From: a virus
Length of the DNA stretch: 62,327 bases
IMG/VR virus record: IMGVR_UViG_3300042542_002992
Span: 1-62,327 of that record
Strand: one strand, 5' to 3'
Of this stretch, positions 1-9,432 are shown in pieces (position 1 is the stretch's first letter; each line of letters begins with the position of its first letter). The position numbers were made by a program, and so were the translations under genes. The notes under the pieces are model-generated. The model searched no databases. It was not told the origin of the DNA and worked only from the letters and a program-made list of their open reading frames with translations.

Positions 1-1677
1 GATGTTGAGAGTATTGAATTGGGTATGATGACATCATTCGAACGTGATAAATACAAAGAAAAGTCCGAAGAACAAGACCTTGACGAGGATACTTGGGTAA
101 AGAATAAGAAATCGGGTTCAGTTTATCAAGTTAAACAACTAAACCCACAAACTCAAGACCCAGCCACAAAAGATGATGTAGAAAAGGCAAAACAAAAGGG
201 TAAAGAATCAGATAGTTCTGATGAAGTATCTGGAGAACCTGCATCTGAAGAACGTATTATAGCTGGTAAAGATAAAACGTTAATAAAAACAAATTCTTTA
301 GAATCTAAAGCATTTACTCAAGAAATGATTCCGGATGATGCTGAATTTGAAAAGAAAAACGCAAAGTTGGCAAACCCAACTCCACCCGATGCTTTTAAGA
401 TTCCAGACGATTTGGTTTCAAATCCGAAATTTCCAAAACGATATTTGAAAGCGTTAGAACGAATGATGAATACTCGACCTACCGGAGATGCTACAAAGTG
501 GTCTCACTTTAGTGATATTCCTGGTGGTGCTGGTCAAATATCTGCTCAAGCCGGTGAATTGATGACGATGATGGGAACATCCATGTCGAATGACGAATTT
601 ACAAAGTTAACTGACGCATTATCAGCACATGAAACTGCTCTGATTAAAAACAATCCCAGTTTAAAAACCGAGGGTAGCCGCATTGTAACAAAGAGTTGGA
701 TACAAGCTGCTAAAAACAATAGACAGGCAATATTAAATCGTATTAGTTCACAATATCCTGGTGCTGAAATTGTGGCTACATCTTGGGATACTAAAGATGA
801 AGTACAAGCTCTCGGTTTGAAGAATTACAATAAGAACAAAGGATTCTCAAGTGATATGTACGCCAAGATTAAACTTCAAGATGGTAGTGAGATTTTGGAT
901 GAGGTTTCTTTGAAAAAATCAACCATGGTTAACTTTTTGAATTCAGGTGCTGGTAAATTTTCCGAATGGGATACTGACTTACCAGATGAAATCAATCAAA
1001 AGGTATATTCATCAAATCAAAGAAAAGGTTTGAGTGATTTTGGCTCTAAATTCTCAAATGACATTAAAAAATTAATTGATTCAAATGACCCTGCTGCAAA
1101 ATCAGTAATAGATACTATGAAGTCTAAAAAAATATCATTTGATGATGCTTTGAATGATTTAGCAAAGGGTGGTGGTAGTCGTAGCAAAAACAAGGTAGTA
1201 TTGGAAGGTATCAAAGCTCTTGCTGATTCTGGAAATGAAGATGCAAAACAATACATGAAGAATGTTGATGAGACGCATCGTGAGTTTCAAGCCGAATCGG
1301 TTAAAGCTATTGTCACAAATCCAAAAATGAAAGCTGGTATGTTAGAGGAAATTAAGAAAGAGTTTCCTTTAAAATCAGTTTCAGATGGTGAAGAGACCAT
1401 GGCTATCGGTCCAAACTCTTTGGATAAGAAAGTTATGGAAAAAATATTTGGAACATCTGATTTTGAACAAATCAAAGAAAAATTAGTAGCTGAAGATGGC
1501 AATCCACCATACTTGGGATATAAAGCAGACCTTGATGGTAAAGTCATTCCGTTAGCTACAATTGTGGTTCGTGAAGATGGTGTTGGTTATGGTGGTCAGA
1601 TAAAATTTGAAATGCAGTTAGACAAAAGGTTTGCTAAAACCCTTGAAACTGCTAATAAAGACATATATTCAAAATAA
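1..1677 (+). CDS. Large unknown phage protein, 5' end cut by window (possible nuclease-like or virion-associated)
   Basis: The reading frame is open from base 1, so the gene begins upstream; a TTG at 19 exists but nothing marks it as the start. The visible 558 residues begin with a charged, disordered stretch rich in Lys, Glu and Asp, followed by a mixed alpha/beta region. Around nt 850-930 there is a pattern with an Asp in a beta strand, then EVSLKKS, then a Gly-rich segment. That spacing resembles the D...ExK core of PD-(D/E)XK nucleases, but this is weak inference. The C-terminal part is helical and Lys-rich. A short gap with a CGGAG ribosome site leads to the next gene. No family is recognised with confidence; a structural or packaging-associated role is equally possible. 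Confidence 0.55.
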   Translation, partial: DVESIELGMMTSFERDKYKEKSEEQDLDEDTWVKNKKSGSVYQVKQLNPQTQDPATKDDVEKAKQKGKESDSSDEVSGEPASEERIIAGKDKTLIKTNSLESKAFTQEMIPDDAEFEKKNAKLANPTPPDAFKIPDDLVSNPKFPKRYLKALERMMNTRPTGDATKWSHFSDIPGGAGQISAQAGELMTMMGTSMSNDEFTKLTDALSAHETALIKNNPSLKTEGSRIVTKSWIQAAKNNRQAILNRISSQYPGAEIVATSWDTKDEVQALGLKNYNKNKGFSSDMYAKIKLQDGSEILDEVSLKKSTMVNFLNSGAGKFSEWDTDLPDEINQKVYSSNQRKGLSDFGSKFSNDIKKLIDSNDPAAKSVIDTMKSKKISFDDALNDLAKGGGSRSKNKVVLEGIKALADSGNEDAKQYMKNVDETHREFQAESVKAIVTNPKMKAGMLEEIKKEFPLKSVSDGEETMAIGPNSLDKKVMEKIFGTSDFEQIKEKLVAEDGNPPYLGYKADLDGKVIPLATIVVREDGVGYGGQIKFEMQLDKRFAKTLETANKDIYSK

Positions 1678-1691
1678 TTACGGAGACATGA

Positions 1692-2081
1692 GTGAGAACG
1701 CAGTTATTGTGTACATTTACAAACGAAAACACATTTGAGGATGTGGTAAACGCTATTCATTCTAAATTTGAGTTGTTTAGTAAAAAAATATTCATATTGA
1801 AATTAGACCCATCTAAAGAGTTAGTTGTTAGTTACAATATTATGCCAACCACCATGAACAAGTTCTTACCAAACACAATCATGGTACATCGTAAAAAGGA
1901 AACCAATACGATGTATACTATAAATGCTCTAAACAAACTTATATTAGACTTAAACAATGGAGTAAGTGATAGCCATTATCAAGTGAATTGGGACGAATAT
2001 AGGAATGCTGTGATTCTGACCGATGGTGATGGGTATAAGATTTTAAAAACAACATTATTCAGAATTATTGACGTTAATTAA
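1692..2081 (+). CDS. Hypothetical protein, 129 aa, GTG start
   Basis: The protein is 129 residues of alternating beta and alpha character with no recognised family. The GTG start at 1692 is preceded by CGGAG at 1681-1685. The ATG at 1688 lies in another frame that closes after about 16 codons, so GTG is the better choice. It is the last gene before the regulatory gap ahead of the gp32-like gene, so it probably belongs to the upstream transcription unit. Confidence 0.6.
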   Translation: MRTQLLCTFTNENTFEDVVNAIHSKFELFSKKIFILKLDPSKELVVSYNIMPTTMNKFLPNTIMVHRKKETNTMYTINALNKLILDLNNGVSDSHYQVNWDEYRNAVILTDGDGYKILKTTLFRIIDVN

Positions 2082-2167
2082 CTCTACTCCGATATTTATA
2101 CCAGTGGGTATAATACCAACGGGTAAACCCCCCAAAACTGAAAAATAAAAAAATATTTTGAAATACA

Positions 2168-2199
2168 TTTGGAATTGTCACCCAAATGTTGTATATTAG
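2168..2199 (+). promoter_or_regulatory. Bacteroidota-type promoter ahead of the gp32-like gene
   Basis: TTTG at 2168-2171, a 20 nt spacer, then TATATTAG at 2192-2199. This fits the Bacteroidota TTTG / TAnnTTTG arrangement with one mismatch in the -7 box. It leaves a leader of about 35 nt before the ATG at 2239. A TATTTATA at 2093-2100 lies further upstream and may be a second start element. Confidence 0.7.
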
Positions 2200-2238
2200 T
2201 GACAAGTTTAACAATTAACAAATAAAAAAAGGTAAATT

Positions 2239-3012
2239 ATGGCTATTGACTTAAATGCAATCCGAAACCGTCTGAACAGTCTTCAGACGAAAGTAACAAA
2301 GACTGACAACTTGTGGAAACCACAACCTGGTAAACAACAAATTAGGATTCTTCCTTACGTCCACAACTCCGCTAACCCATTTATCGAACTTTACTTCCAC
2401 TTTGACTTTGGTGGTAAAAACGTATTGTCACCCATTTCACATGGTGGTGCTGACCCGTTGGTTGAGTTCGCTGAAAAGTTGAAGGCTACTGGAAATCGTG
2501 ATGATTGGAATCTTTCAAAAAAGTTGACTCCAAAGATGCGTACTTACGTTCCTGTATTGGTTCGTGGTGAAGAATCTGAAGGTGTTAAGTTTTGGGGATT
2601 TGGTAAACAAGTTTATCAAGAATTGTTGGCGTTCTTCGCTGACCCAGATTATGGTGATTTGACTGACCCTGTTAGTGGTCGTGATATCACTGTAGAATTC
2701 AAATCTGCTGCTGATGTGGGTAAATCTTATCCAGAAACCTACATTCGTGTAAAACCAAACACAACTCCAATTTCAGAGGATAAAAACATCCTTGAGTTGT
2801 GTAAAGACCAAATCGATTTGTCGACTATGTTCAAAAAAGTATCTTATGAGGATATGAACAAAATGCTCGAACAATGGTTAGAAACCGGCCAAGTAGCCGA
2901 CTCTGAAGCTGAACCAACCGCTGACGTTCCGGTTCAGTCTGAATCCGCACCAAAATCAGTAAGTGGTGCTGCTAGTGTAAAAGAAGCATTTGACGACCTT
3001 TTTAACGACTAA
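2239..3012 (+). CDS. 32: gp32-like single-stranded DNA-binding protein
   Basis: This 257-residue protein coats ssDNA at the phage replication fork and in recombination. The N-terminal half (about 1-160) has the aromatic/basic layout of T4-type gp32 OB-fold proteins, including the QIRILPY and ELYFHFDFGG segments and a conserved WGFGKQVY-like stretch. The tail (about 215-257) is acidic, rich in Pro/Ser/Glu and ends in an aromatic-acidic motif (FDDLFND), typical of ssDNA-binding protein tips that recruit partners. T4 gp32 carries a His/Cys zinc site in the core; here the core lacks cysteine, the only Cys being in ELCKDQ. It is followed 2 nt later by UvsX, the expected partner. Confidence 0.85.
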   Translation: MAIDLNAIRNRLNSLQTKVTKTDNLWKPQPGKQQIRILPYVHNSANPFIELYFHFDFGGKNVLSPISHGGADPLVEFAEKLKATGNRDDWNLSKKLTPKMRTYVPVLVRGEESEGVKFWGFGKQVYQELLAFFADPDYGDLTDPVSGRDITVEFKSAADVGKSYPETYIRVKPNTTPISEDKNILELCKDQIDLSTMFKKVSYEDMNKMLEQWLETGQVADSEAEPTADVPVQSESAPKSVSGAASVKEAFDDLFND

Positions 3013-3014
3013 TT

Positions 3015-4151
3015 ATGGCAGGAAAGAAAGATTCAGTTCGTGATGAACTATCGTCAATCCTTGCTAATAATCTAAACAAGAAATTCAAATCGGCTCACAA
3101 AGTCGCTTTTTTCTTGGATGGTTCGGAACAGACACCCACCGACTTGGATGAGTGGGTGTCTACCGGCTCTCCTATGTTAGATTTGGCAATCTCAAATAGA
3201 CCTCATGGTGGATTACCAGTTGGTCGTATTACGGAGATTACTGGATTAGAAGGTAGTGGTAAATCACTCCTTGCGGCTCATGCTATTGCTGATACGCAAC
3301 AAAAGGGTGGATTGGGTGTTTACATTGACACCGAAAACGCACTTAACCAAGAATTTCTTGAAGCCATTGGAGTTGACATCAAAAAGATGTTGTATGTTCC
3401 CTTGGAAACAGTCGAAGACATCTTTGAAGCCATTGATTCGATTATTGAGTCAGTTCGTGCTGCTGATGGTGACAAAAAGAAATTGGTTACTATTGTAGTA
3501 GACTCCGTTGCAGGTGCTTCTACAAAGGTTGAGATTTCAGCTGACTACGACCAAGCTGGCTACGCAACTCAAAAAGCAATCATCATTTCAAAGGCTATGA
3601 GAAAAGTTACGAACCTAATTGGACGTGAACGAATTTCTCTAATCTTTACAAACCAACTTCGTACTCGATTGGGAGTATCGTTTGGTGACCCTTGGACTAC
3701 AAGTGGTGGTAAGGCAATTGCTTTCCACTCATCATGTAGATTGAGATTGAAACAAATGGGTCAGTTGAAGGCAAAAGTTGGTGGTGTTGAACAAGTAGTT
3801 GGTATCAAAACCCGTGCTCAAGTTATCAAGAACCGAATGGGACCGCCGCTCCGTTCCGTTGACTACGATATCTACTTTGATAGTGGTATTGACAACTACG
3901 GGTCGTGGTTGGAGATGATGAAGACATACAAACTTGTTAACCAAAGTGGTGCTTGGTATACATATGTCAACAAAACTACAGGTGAGGAAATTAAATTCCA
4001 AGCCAAGAATTTTGAAGAAACTCTAAAATCTGACCCTGAACTTAAAGAGACTATTTACCAACAAATTTGTGAGACTTATATCATGTCTTACAAAGAGTCC
4101 AGTGCAGAGTCAAACATTGATAACATTGAAGTAACTGATTTTGATGATTAA
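3015..4151 (+). CDS. uvsX: UvsX/RecA-like recombinase
   Basis: An ATP-dependent strand-exchange protein of 378 residues for recombination-dependent replication and repair. Walker A GLEGSGKS is at residues 77-84 and the Walker B strand ending in VDS at about 157-164. The segment following FTNQLRTRLG aligns with RecA loop L2 including the TTSGGKA turn. Phage UvsX proteins vary widely; this one keeps more RecA-like loop residues than T4 UvsX. The C-terminal end is acidic (VTDFDD), as in RecA. The stop overlaps the start of the RNase H gene, and it lies directly downstream of the ssDNA-binding protein. Confidence 0.92.
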   Translation: MAGKKDSVRDELSSILANNLNKKFKSAHKVAFFLDGSEQTPTDLDEWVSTGSPMLDLAISNRPHGGLPVGRITEITGLEGSGKSLLAAHAIADTQQKGGLGVYIDTENALNQEFLEAIGVDIKKMLYVPLETVEDIFEAIDSIIESVRAADGDKKKLVTIVVDSVAGASTKVEISADYDQAGYATQKAIIISKAMRKVTNLIGRERISLIFTNQLRTRLGVSFGDPWTTSGGKAIAFHSSCRLRLKQMGQLKAKVGGVEQVVGIKTRAQVIKNRMGPPLRSVDYDIYFDSGIDNYGSWLEMMKTYKLVNQSGAWYTYVNKTTGEEIKFQAKNFEETLKSDPELKETIYQQICETYIMSYKESSAESNIDNIEVTDFDD

Positions 4152-5196
4152 TAGGTATAAAGAACTGCTTAAAGAAGTAGAAAAAGAACATAGTGAAGTA
4201 AAAAACGAAGAACTAAATGATAGAGTTCTGATTATAGATGGTCTCAATCAGTTTATTCGAGTCTTTGGTGCAGTTCCTGCCTTAAATGACGATGGTGAAC
4301 ATTGTGGTGGTGTGACAGGGTTTCTCCTGTCCACCGCTGCTACCATCCGAAGCCTTAAACCAACCCGAGTGGTTATTGTGTTTGATGGTAAAGGTGGTTC
4401 TAATCGTAGAAAATCAGTTTATAAAGAATACAAAGAGGGTAGGACTGGTTTGACCAAATTAAATCGTCTTGCCGGTTATGAGGACTTGGAAGACCAGTCA
4501 GCTTCTATGAGAAAACAATTCGCAAGACTAATTGAGTATCTACAAGTTCTTCCTATAACACTAACCTATATTGACCACGTTGAAGCCGATGATATTATAG
4601 CTTATCTTGCGGTACACTATTTTAAAAAGGATGTCACAATCGTTTCTTCAGACAAAGATTTTCTACAATTAGTAAACCCACGAATCAAAGTTTGGGCTTC
4701 TACTAAAAAGAAAATGTATGATGAGTCTTTGGTAAAAGAAGAGTATGGTGTAATTCCTCAAAATTTGGTGTTCTATCGAGTTATAACAGGAGACGCTTCA
4801 GATAACATTTCGGGCGTAAAGGGTATCGGTGAAAAGACAATTTCTCAAAAAATGTCATTTTTAAACAATGGCGAGTTAGACCTTGATGGGTTTTTAGAAA
4901 AATGTTCTACTGACTGTGATGAGAAATTATCAAAAAAACTATTAGAATCGACTGATACGATTACCATGAACTTTAATCTAATGCAATTACGAGACCCTGA
5001 AATTGCATCTTCAATAAAGTCAAACGTTAGGGCTATCATGGATGACCATCAACCAATGCTCGATTTGGTAGAGTTCAAAAAGATGTTCATGTATGATAAA
5101 TTGTACACAGCATTCGCTAATGTGGATTCTTGGTTGAGAAATTCATTCACATCCTTGGAAACAAATTTAAAAAATCACTTTGATAATAGAAAATAA
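4144..5196 (+). CDS. rnh: RNase H / FEN-type 5'-3' exonuclease
   Basis: A 350-residue flap/5'-nuclease that would remove RNA primers and 5' flaps. Metal-binding acidic residues typical of the family are visible: IIDGLN near residue 31, VIVFDGK near 80, EADDIIA near 140, and SSDKDF near 165. These are followed by a helix-hairpin-helix region (SGVKGIGEKTI). The ATG at 4144 overlaps the end of uvsX by 8 nt; a TTG three bases earlier is less likely. The gene lies between the recombinase and replicative helicase, consistent with lagging-strand processing. Confidence 0.9.
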   Translation: MINRYKELLKEVEKEHSEVKNEELNDRVLIIDGLNQFIRVFGAVPALNDDGEHCGGVTGFLLSTAATIRSLKPTRVVIVFDGKGGSNRRKSVYKEYKEGRTGLTKLNRLAGYEDLEDQSASMRKQFARLIEYLQVLPITLTYIDHVEADDIIAYLAVHYFKKDVTIVSSDKDFLQLVNPRIKVWASTKKKMYDESLVKEEYGVIPQNLVFYRVITGDASDNISGVKGIGEKTISQKMSFLNNGELDLDGFLEKCSTDCDEKLSKKLLESTDTITMNFNLMQLRDPEIASSIKSNVRAIMDDHQPMLDLVEFKKMFMYDKLYTAFANVDSWLRNSFTSLETNLKNHFDNRK

Positions 5197-5209
5197 ATTC
5201 GTATATTTG
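5179..5209 (+). promoter_or_regulatory. Bacteroidota-type promoter, near-leaderless, for the replicative helicase
   Basis: TTTG at 5179-5182, 19 nt spacer, TATATTTG at 5202-5209, a full match to TTTG / TAnnTTTG. The ATG at 5214 is only 4 nt beyond the box, so the transcript probably begins at or within a few bases of the start codon. Confidence 0.75.
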
Positions 5210-5213
5210 GTTT

Positions 5214-6572
5214 ATGGAAAAATTCGGAACGAAGTTCTCAAACACATTTCAGATAAAAGTTATATCATCCTTACTTGGTGATAGAGTTTTTACCAGACAG
5301 GTGTTTGATATCCTTAAACCACAATATTTCGATTCAGAGGCATCGGAGTGGTTGGTTAAGGAAATAATGTCCTATATGGACACATATGAGACGTTACCAA
5401 CCCTTGATGTACTAAAGGTAAAGATTAATTCGGTTGAGCGTGATGTTTTAAAGACTTCAATTGTTGATACTTTAAAATCCGCTTGGACTAATCTTGAAAG
5501 TGAGGATTTAGACTATGTAAAAGAACAATCGGTAGAGTTTTGTAGAAATCAATCAATCAAGAACGCTATTCTCGATTCAGTATCATTACTTGAACAAGGT
5601 AAATACGATACAATCAAGAAAAAGATTGATGATGCTATGAAGTCAGGTCAATCACAAGATATTGGTCATGATTACAAAACCATGATTGATGTTAGATACG
5701 AAGACACAATTAGAAACGTGGTATCTACTGGTTGGAAAGTGATTGATGATGTTACACAAGGTGGTTTTGGTAAGGGTGAACTTGTAATGTTTGCTGCTCC
5801 TCCGGGAATTGGTAAATCTTGGTCATTGATTAACATTGGTGTTAACGCAATGAAACAAGGTAAGACGGTAGCCCACTATACATTGGAATTAAATGAAGGT
5901 TACGTTGGTCAAAGATACGATGCTGTTTTAACGGGCATACCTGTCGCTAACCTTAAATTTAACCGAGAGGAAGTTGACAAAATGGTCAAATCCGTGAAGG
6001 GTGACCTAATTGTAAAGTATTACCCTACCAAAACTGCTAGTGTGACCTCGTTAAGAGCTCACTTGGATAGAATGATTCTACAAGGAAAACGTCCTGATGT
6101 TGTAATTGTCGACTATGCTGATTTGTTGAGAGGGCCCTCGAAAGAAAAACGACATGAAGAGTTGGAAGAAATTATCGAAGACTTGCGTGGTATGGCCGGT
6201 GAGTATGAAGTACCAATCTACACAGCATCTCAAATCAATCGTAGTGGGGCAGAAGATGACATTATTACAGGTACAAAAATTGCAGGTTCATTCTCTAAAA
6301 TGATGACTGCTGACTTTGTAATCTCATTGTCTCGTAAGATTGAAGACAAGTTAAGTGGTACTGGAAGATGGCACGTTATTAAGAATCGATTTGGGCCTGA
6401 TGGTATGACTTTCCCATCCAAGGCAAACTTCTCAAATGGTCAAATTCAGATATTTGATGACGCTTCCATTGATGGTAAACAAACACAAAAAGAGATGAAA
6501 GGTGGGGAGAGTTTGGTAAGAAAAGAATTGTTACAAAAATATAAAGAAATCAATGGTGGGATGGATTTCTAA
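5214..6572 (+). CDS. 41: DnaB-family replicative helicase (gp41-like)
   Basis: A hexameric 5'-3' helicase of 452 residues. An N-terminal alpha-helical domain (1-150) precedes a RecA-type motor with Walker A APPGIGKS at 195-202. A Walker B strand PDVVIVDYADLL lies near 295-306, and the SQINRSG and KNRFGPDG segments match DnaB motifs H3/H4. It has no ribosome site because a promoter box ends 4 nt before the ATG. A gp59-type loader or gp61 primase was not recognised in this window. It follows the RNase H gene and precedes the ribonucleotide reductase genes. Confidence 0.92.
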   Translation: MEKFGTKFSNTFQIKVISSLLGDRVFTRQVFDILKPQYFDSEASEWLVKEIMSYMDTYETLPTLDVLKVKINSVERDVLKTSIVDTLKSAWTNLESEDLDYVKEQSVEFCRNQSIKNAILDSVSLLEQGKYDTIKKKIDDAMKSGQSQDIGHDYKTMIDVRYEDTIRNVVSTGWKVIDDVTQGGFGKGELVMFAAPPGIGKSWSLINIGVNAMKQGKTVAHYTLELNEGYVGQRYDAVLTGIPVANLKFNREEVDKMVKSVKGDLIVKYYPTKTASVTSLRAHLDRMILQGKRPDVVIVDYADLLRGPSKEKRHEELEEIIEDLRGMAGEYEVPIYTASQINRSGAEDDIITGTKIAGSFSKMMTADFVISLSRKIEDKLSGTGRWHVIKNRFGPDGMTFPSKANFSNGQIQIFDDASIDGKQTQKEMKGGESLVRKELLQKYKEINGGMDF

Positions 6573-6630
6573 CCACTATATATAATCACCCAATTTATAA
6601 AAATGAAGAAAAAAATAAGGAGAGTTGTAT

Positions 6631-7641
6631 ATGGGACTATTTGATAATCGTATACCATTTAAACCCTTTGAGTATACGGAATACTATACTGAAGGATGGT
6701 TGAAACAAGCACAAGCATTTTGGTTGCATACGGAAATTCCAATGCAAGGAGATGTTAAAGATTGGAATGAAAATTTGTCAGTTTCAGAAAAGAATTTGGT
6801 TGGTAATATCCTTTTAGGATTTGCTCAAACTGAATGTGCTGTATCTGACTATTGGACTGGTATGGTTACCAAGTGGTTTCCTAAACACGAAATTAAACAA
6901 ATGGCTATGATGTTTGGTTCACAAGAAACCATTCATGCTACGGCTTATTCGTACTTAAATGAAACACTCGGACTCGAAGATTTTGAAGCGTTCTTACATG
7001 AGCCCGCTACTGCTGAAAAGTTTGAGGTTTTAATTAACACCAAAGCAGAATATACACCGGAAGATTTAAAGTGGAATTCTGATGCCCGTGAAGATGTGGC
7101 TCGTTCACTTGCTGTGTTCTCGGCATTCGCTGAAGGTGTTTCATTGTATTCATCATTTGCTGTTTTGTATTCGTTCCAAATGAGAAATCTTTTGAAAGGG
7201 ATTGGTCAACAAATGAAATGGTCAGTAAGGGACGAATCATTACACTCAAAAATGGGATGTCAATTATTCAGACATATGTGTGATGAATACCCTGGATTAT
7301 TAGAGAGTGTTAAACCAAAAGTTTACGAAGCTGCTCGACTAATTCAAAAGTTGGAACACAACTATATTGACAAAATGTTTGAAATGGGTGACCTTGAAAA
7401 TCTAAAAAAGGAAGACCTAAAAAACTTTATCAATCAGCGCTTAAATGAGAAATTGGCCGAGCTTGGTTATAATCCATTTGCTGGTGGTAATGATTATTTT
7501 GAATATGATAAAGAATCAGCCGAAAGATTAGAGTGGTTCTACCATTTGACTGGCGGTTTAACACATACTGACTTCTTTGCTCTTCGACCAACCGACTATT
7601 CGAAGGCTGGTGAAGGTGAAGATTGGTCTGATATATTTTAA
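6631..7641 (+). CDS. nrdB: Ribonucleoside-diphosphate reductase beta subunit
   Basis: The radical-generating small subunit of class I ribonucleotide reductase, 336 residues. Diiron ligands and the radical tyrosine are visible: E68 in TECA, the E99-x2-H102-x3-Y106 set, E168 in FAEG, and E202-x2-H205. The first ligand is Glu rather than the Asp of E. coli NrdB, and the tyrosine is retained. ATG at 6631 is chosen because AAGGAG at 6618-6623 is well spaced; the TTG two codons upstream is not. The next gene, the alpha subunit, starts 6 nt downstream. Together they supply dNTPs for phage DNA synthesis. Confidence 0.93.
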   Translation: MGLFDNRIPFKPFEYTEYYTEGWLKQAQAFWLHTEIPMQGDVKDWNENLSVSEKNLVGNILLGFAQTECAVSDYWTGMVTKWFPKHEIKQMAMMFGSQETIHATAYSYLNETLGLEDFEAFLHEPATAEKFEVLINTKAEYTPEDLKWNSDAREDVARSLAVFSAFAEGVSLYSSFAVLYSFQMRNLLKGIGQQMKWSVRDESLHSKMGCQLFRHMCDEYPGLLESVKPKVYEAARLIQKLEHNYIDKMFEMGDLENLKKEDLKNFINQRLNEKLAELGYNPFAGGNDYFEYDKESAERLEWFYHLTGGLTHTDFFALRPTDYSKAGEGEDWSDIF

Positions 7642-7647
7642 TTAGTT

Positions 7648-9432
7648 ATGAAAAATTATGGAGAAGAATTGGGTTGGGAGCTCGGAGTAGACTTTCCAAC
7701 CTGGGGTAATACCGAAATTTATGTTAAAACAATCTCAAAGGGATATCTCCTTGCCGGAGAAACCCCAAAAGACGCTTACTGGCGTGTATCTACCGCAGTT
7801 GCCCGTAGGTTGGGTAAACCTCAACTTGCTAGTAAGTTTTTTGATTATATTTGGCGTGGGTGGCTTAATCTTGCTACTCCTGTCCTTTCCAATACTGGTA
7901 CTGACAGGGGTCTACCGATTTCTTGTTTCGGTATTGATGTCGGTGACTCAATCCAAGAAATAGGTTCAAAGAATCTTGAAATGATGCTACTCGCCAAGCA
8001 TGGTGGTGGTGTTGGTATTGGTGTAAATATGATTAGGTCGGCTGGGTCAAGAATCACCGGAAATGGTACATCTGATGGTGTAGTTCCATTTTGTAAGATT
8101 TATGATTCAACCATTCTTGCTACAAACCAAGGTTCGGTTCGTAGGGGGGCTGCTTCAATCAACCTAAACATTGAACATGGTGACTTTGATGAGTGGATTG
8201 AAATTCGTGAACCAAAGGGTGATGTGAATCGACAATCGCTGAATCTACACCAATGTGTAGTGGTGGGTGATAAGTTTATGAGAAAACTTGAAGAGGGTGA
8301 TGCTGAAGCTCGTAGAAAGTGGGGTAAGGTACTTCAGAAAAGAAAAGCTACTGGCGAACCATATATCATGTTCAAGGGTAATGTAAACAAACAAAATCCA
8401 GAGGCATACAAACAAAATGGATTAAAAGTCTTTATGACTAACATTTGTAGTGAGATTACACTTCACACGGACGAATCACACTCATTTGTATGTTGTTTGT
8501 CATCAGTAAATTTGGCTAAATATGATGAATGGAAAGATACCGACCTTATCTATACAGCCGTTTGGTTCTTGGATGGTGTTCTTGAGGAATTTATCCAAAG
8601 AGCAAAGAATATGAGAGGATTTGAAAATTCAGTTCGTTCGGCTGAAAAGGGTCGTGCTCTTGGTCTTGGAGTTCTTGGATGGCACACATACTTACAACAA
8701 AAAGGTATGTCATTCGAGGGTCTTCCTGCTCAGTTTGAGACTCGTAAGATTTTCTCTCAAATGAAGATTGAGGCTGAACGTGCTTCTCGTGCTATGGCTG
8801 AAGAATATGGTGAACCTTTATGGTGTGTTGGTACTGGTATGAGAAATACTCACTTGATGGCTATTGCTCCAACTGTATCAAACTCAAAATTGAGTGGTAA
8901 TGTTTCTGCTGGAATTGAACCATGGGCTGCAAACGTGTTTACGGAACAAACTGCTAAAGGAACGTTCATCCGTAAGAATTCTGAATTGGAACGAGTTCTT
9001 CGTAAAATTGGAATCAACAATAAAGATACTTGGGATAAGATTCTACAAGATGGTGGTTCGGTACAAGATATCGCGGAGCTTGATAATTGGGGGTTTGTTA
9101 ATGGTAAGTTGACAAATCGTAATGATATGACCGAATCTAATTTTGAAAACAAAGAAATTGATTGGGTAAAAGATGTTTACAAAACATTTAAAGAAATCAA
9201 TCAGTTGGAGTTGGTAAAACAAGCCGGTATCAGACAACAATACGTTGACCAATCAGTATCGTTAAATTTGGCATTCCCAACTCAAGCTACTCCAAAATGG
9301 ATTAATCAAGTACACATGGAAGCATGGAAATCGGGTATCAAAACCCTTTATTATATGAGAACGGAGTCAGTTCTTCGTGGTGATATTGCTACAAAAGCTA
9401 CTGACCCTGATTGTTTAAGTTGTGATGGATAG
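7648..9432 (+). CDS. nrdA: Ribonucleoside-diphosphate reductase alpha subunit, short form
   Basis: The catalytic large subunit, 594 residues. Active-site cysteines are present: C93 in ISCFG, the N265-x-C267-x-E269 triad, and C282/C283. So are the radical-transfer tyrosine pair (LYYMRTES, near 570) and the C-terminal shuttle pair C589-x2-C592. It is far shorter than the E. coli enzyme (about 760). The N-terminus begins close to the barrel, so the regulatory ATP-cone is missing, implying no dATP feedback inhibition through that domain. The thioredoxin-like gene overlaps its last codons, a natural reductant for the C-terminal CxxC. Confidence 0.93.
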   Translation: MKNYGEELGWELGVDFPTWGNTEIYVKTISKGYLLAGETPKDAYWRVSTAVARRLGKPQLASKFFDYIWRGWLNLATPVLSNTGTDRGLPISCFGIDVGDSIQEIGSKNLEMMLLAKHGGGVGIGVNMIRSAGSRITGNGTSDGVVPFCKIYDSTILATNQGSVRRGAASINLNIEHGDFDEWIEIREPKGDVNRQSLNLHQCVVVGDKFMRKLEEGDAEARRKWGKVLQKRKATGEPYIMFKGNVNKQNPEAYKQNGLKVFMTNICSEITLHTDESHSFVCCLSSVNLAKYDEWKDTDLIYTAVWFLDGVLEEFIQRAKNMRGFENSVRSAEKGRALGLGVLGWHTYLQQKGMSFEGLPAQFETRKIFSQMKIEAERASRAMAEEYGEPLWCVGTGMRNTHLMAIAPTVSNSKLSGNVSAGIEPWAANVFTEQTAKGTFIRKNSELERVLRKIGINNKDTWDKILQDGGSVQDIAELDNWGFVNGKLTNRNDMTESNFENKEIDWVKDVYKTFKEINQLELVKQAGIRQQYVDQSVSLNLAFPTQATPKWINQVHMEAWKSGIKTLYYMRTESVLRGDIATKATDPDCLSCDG

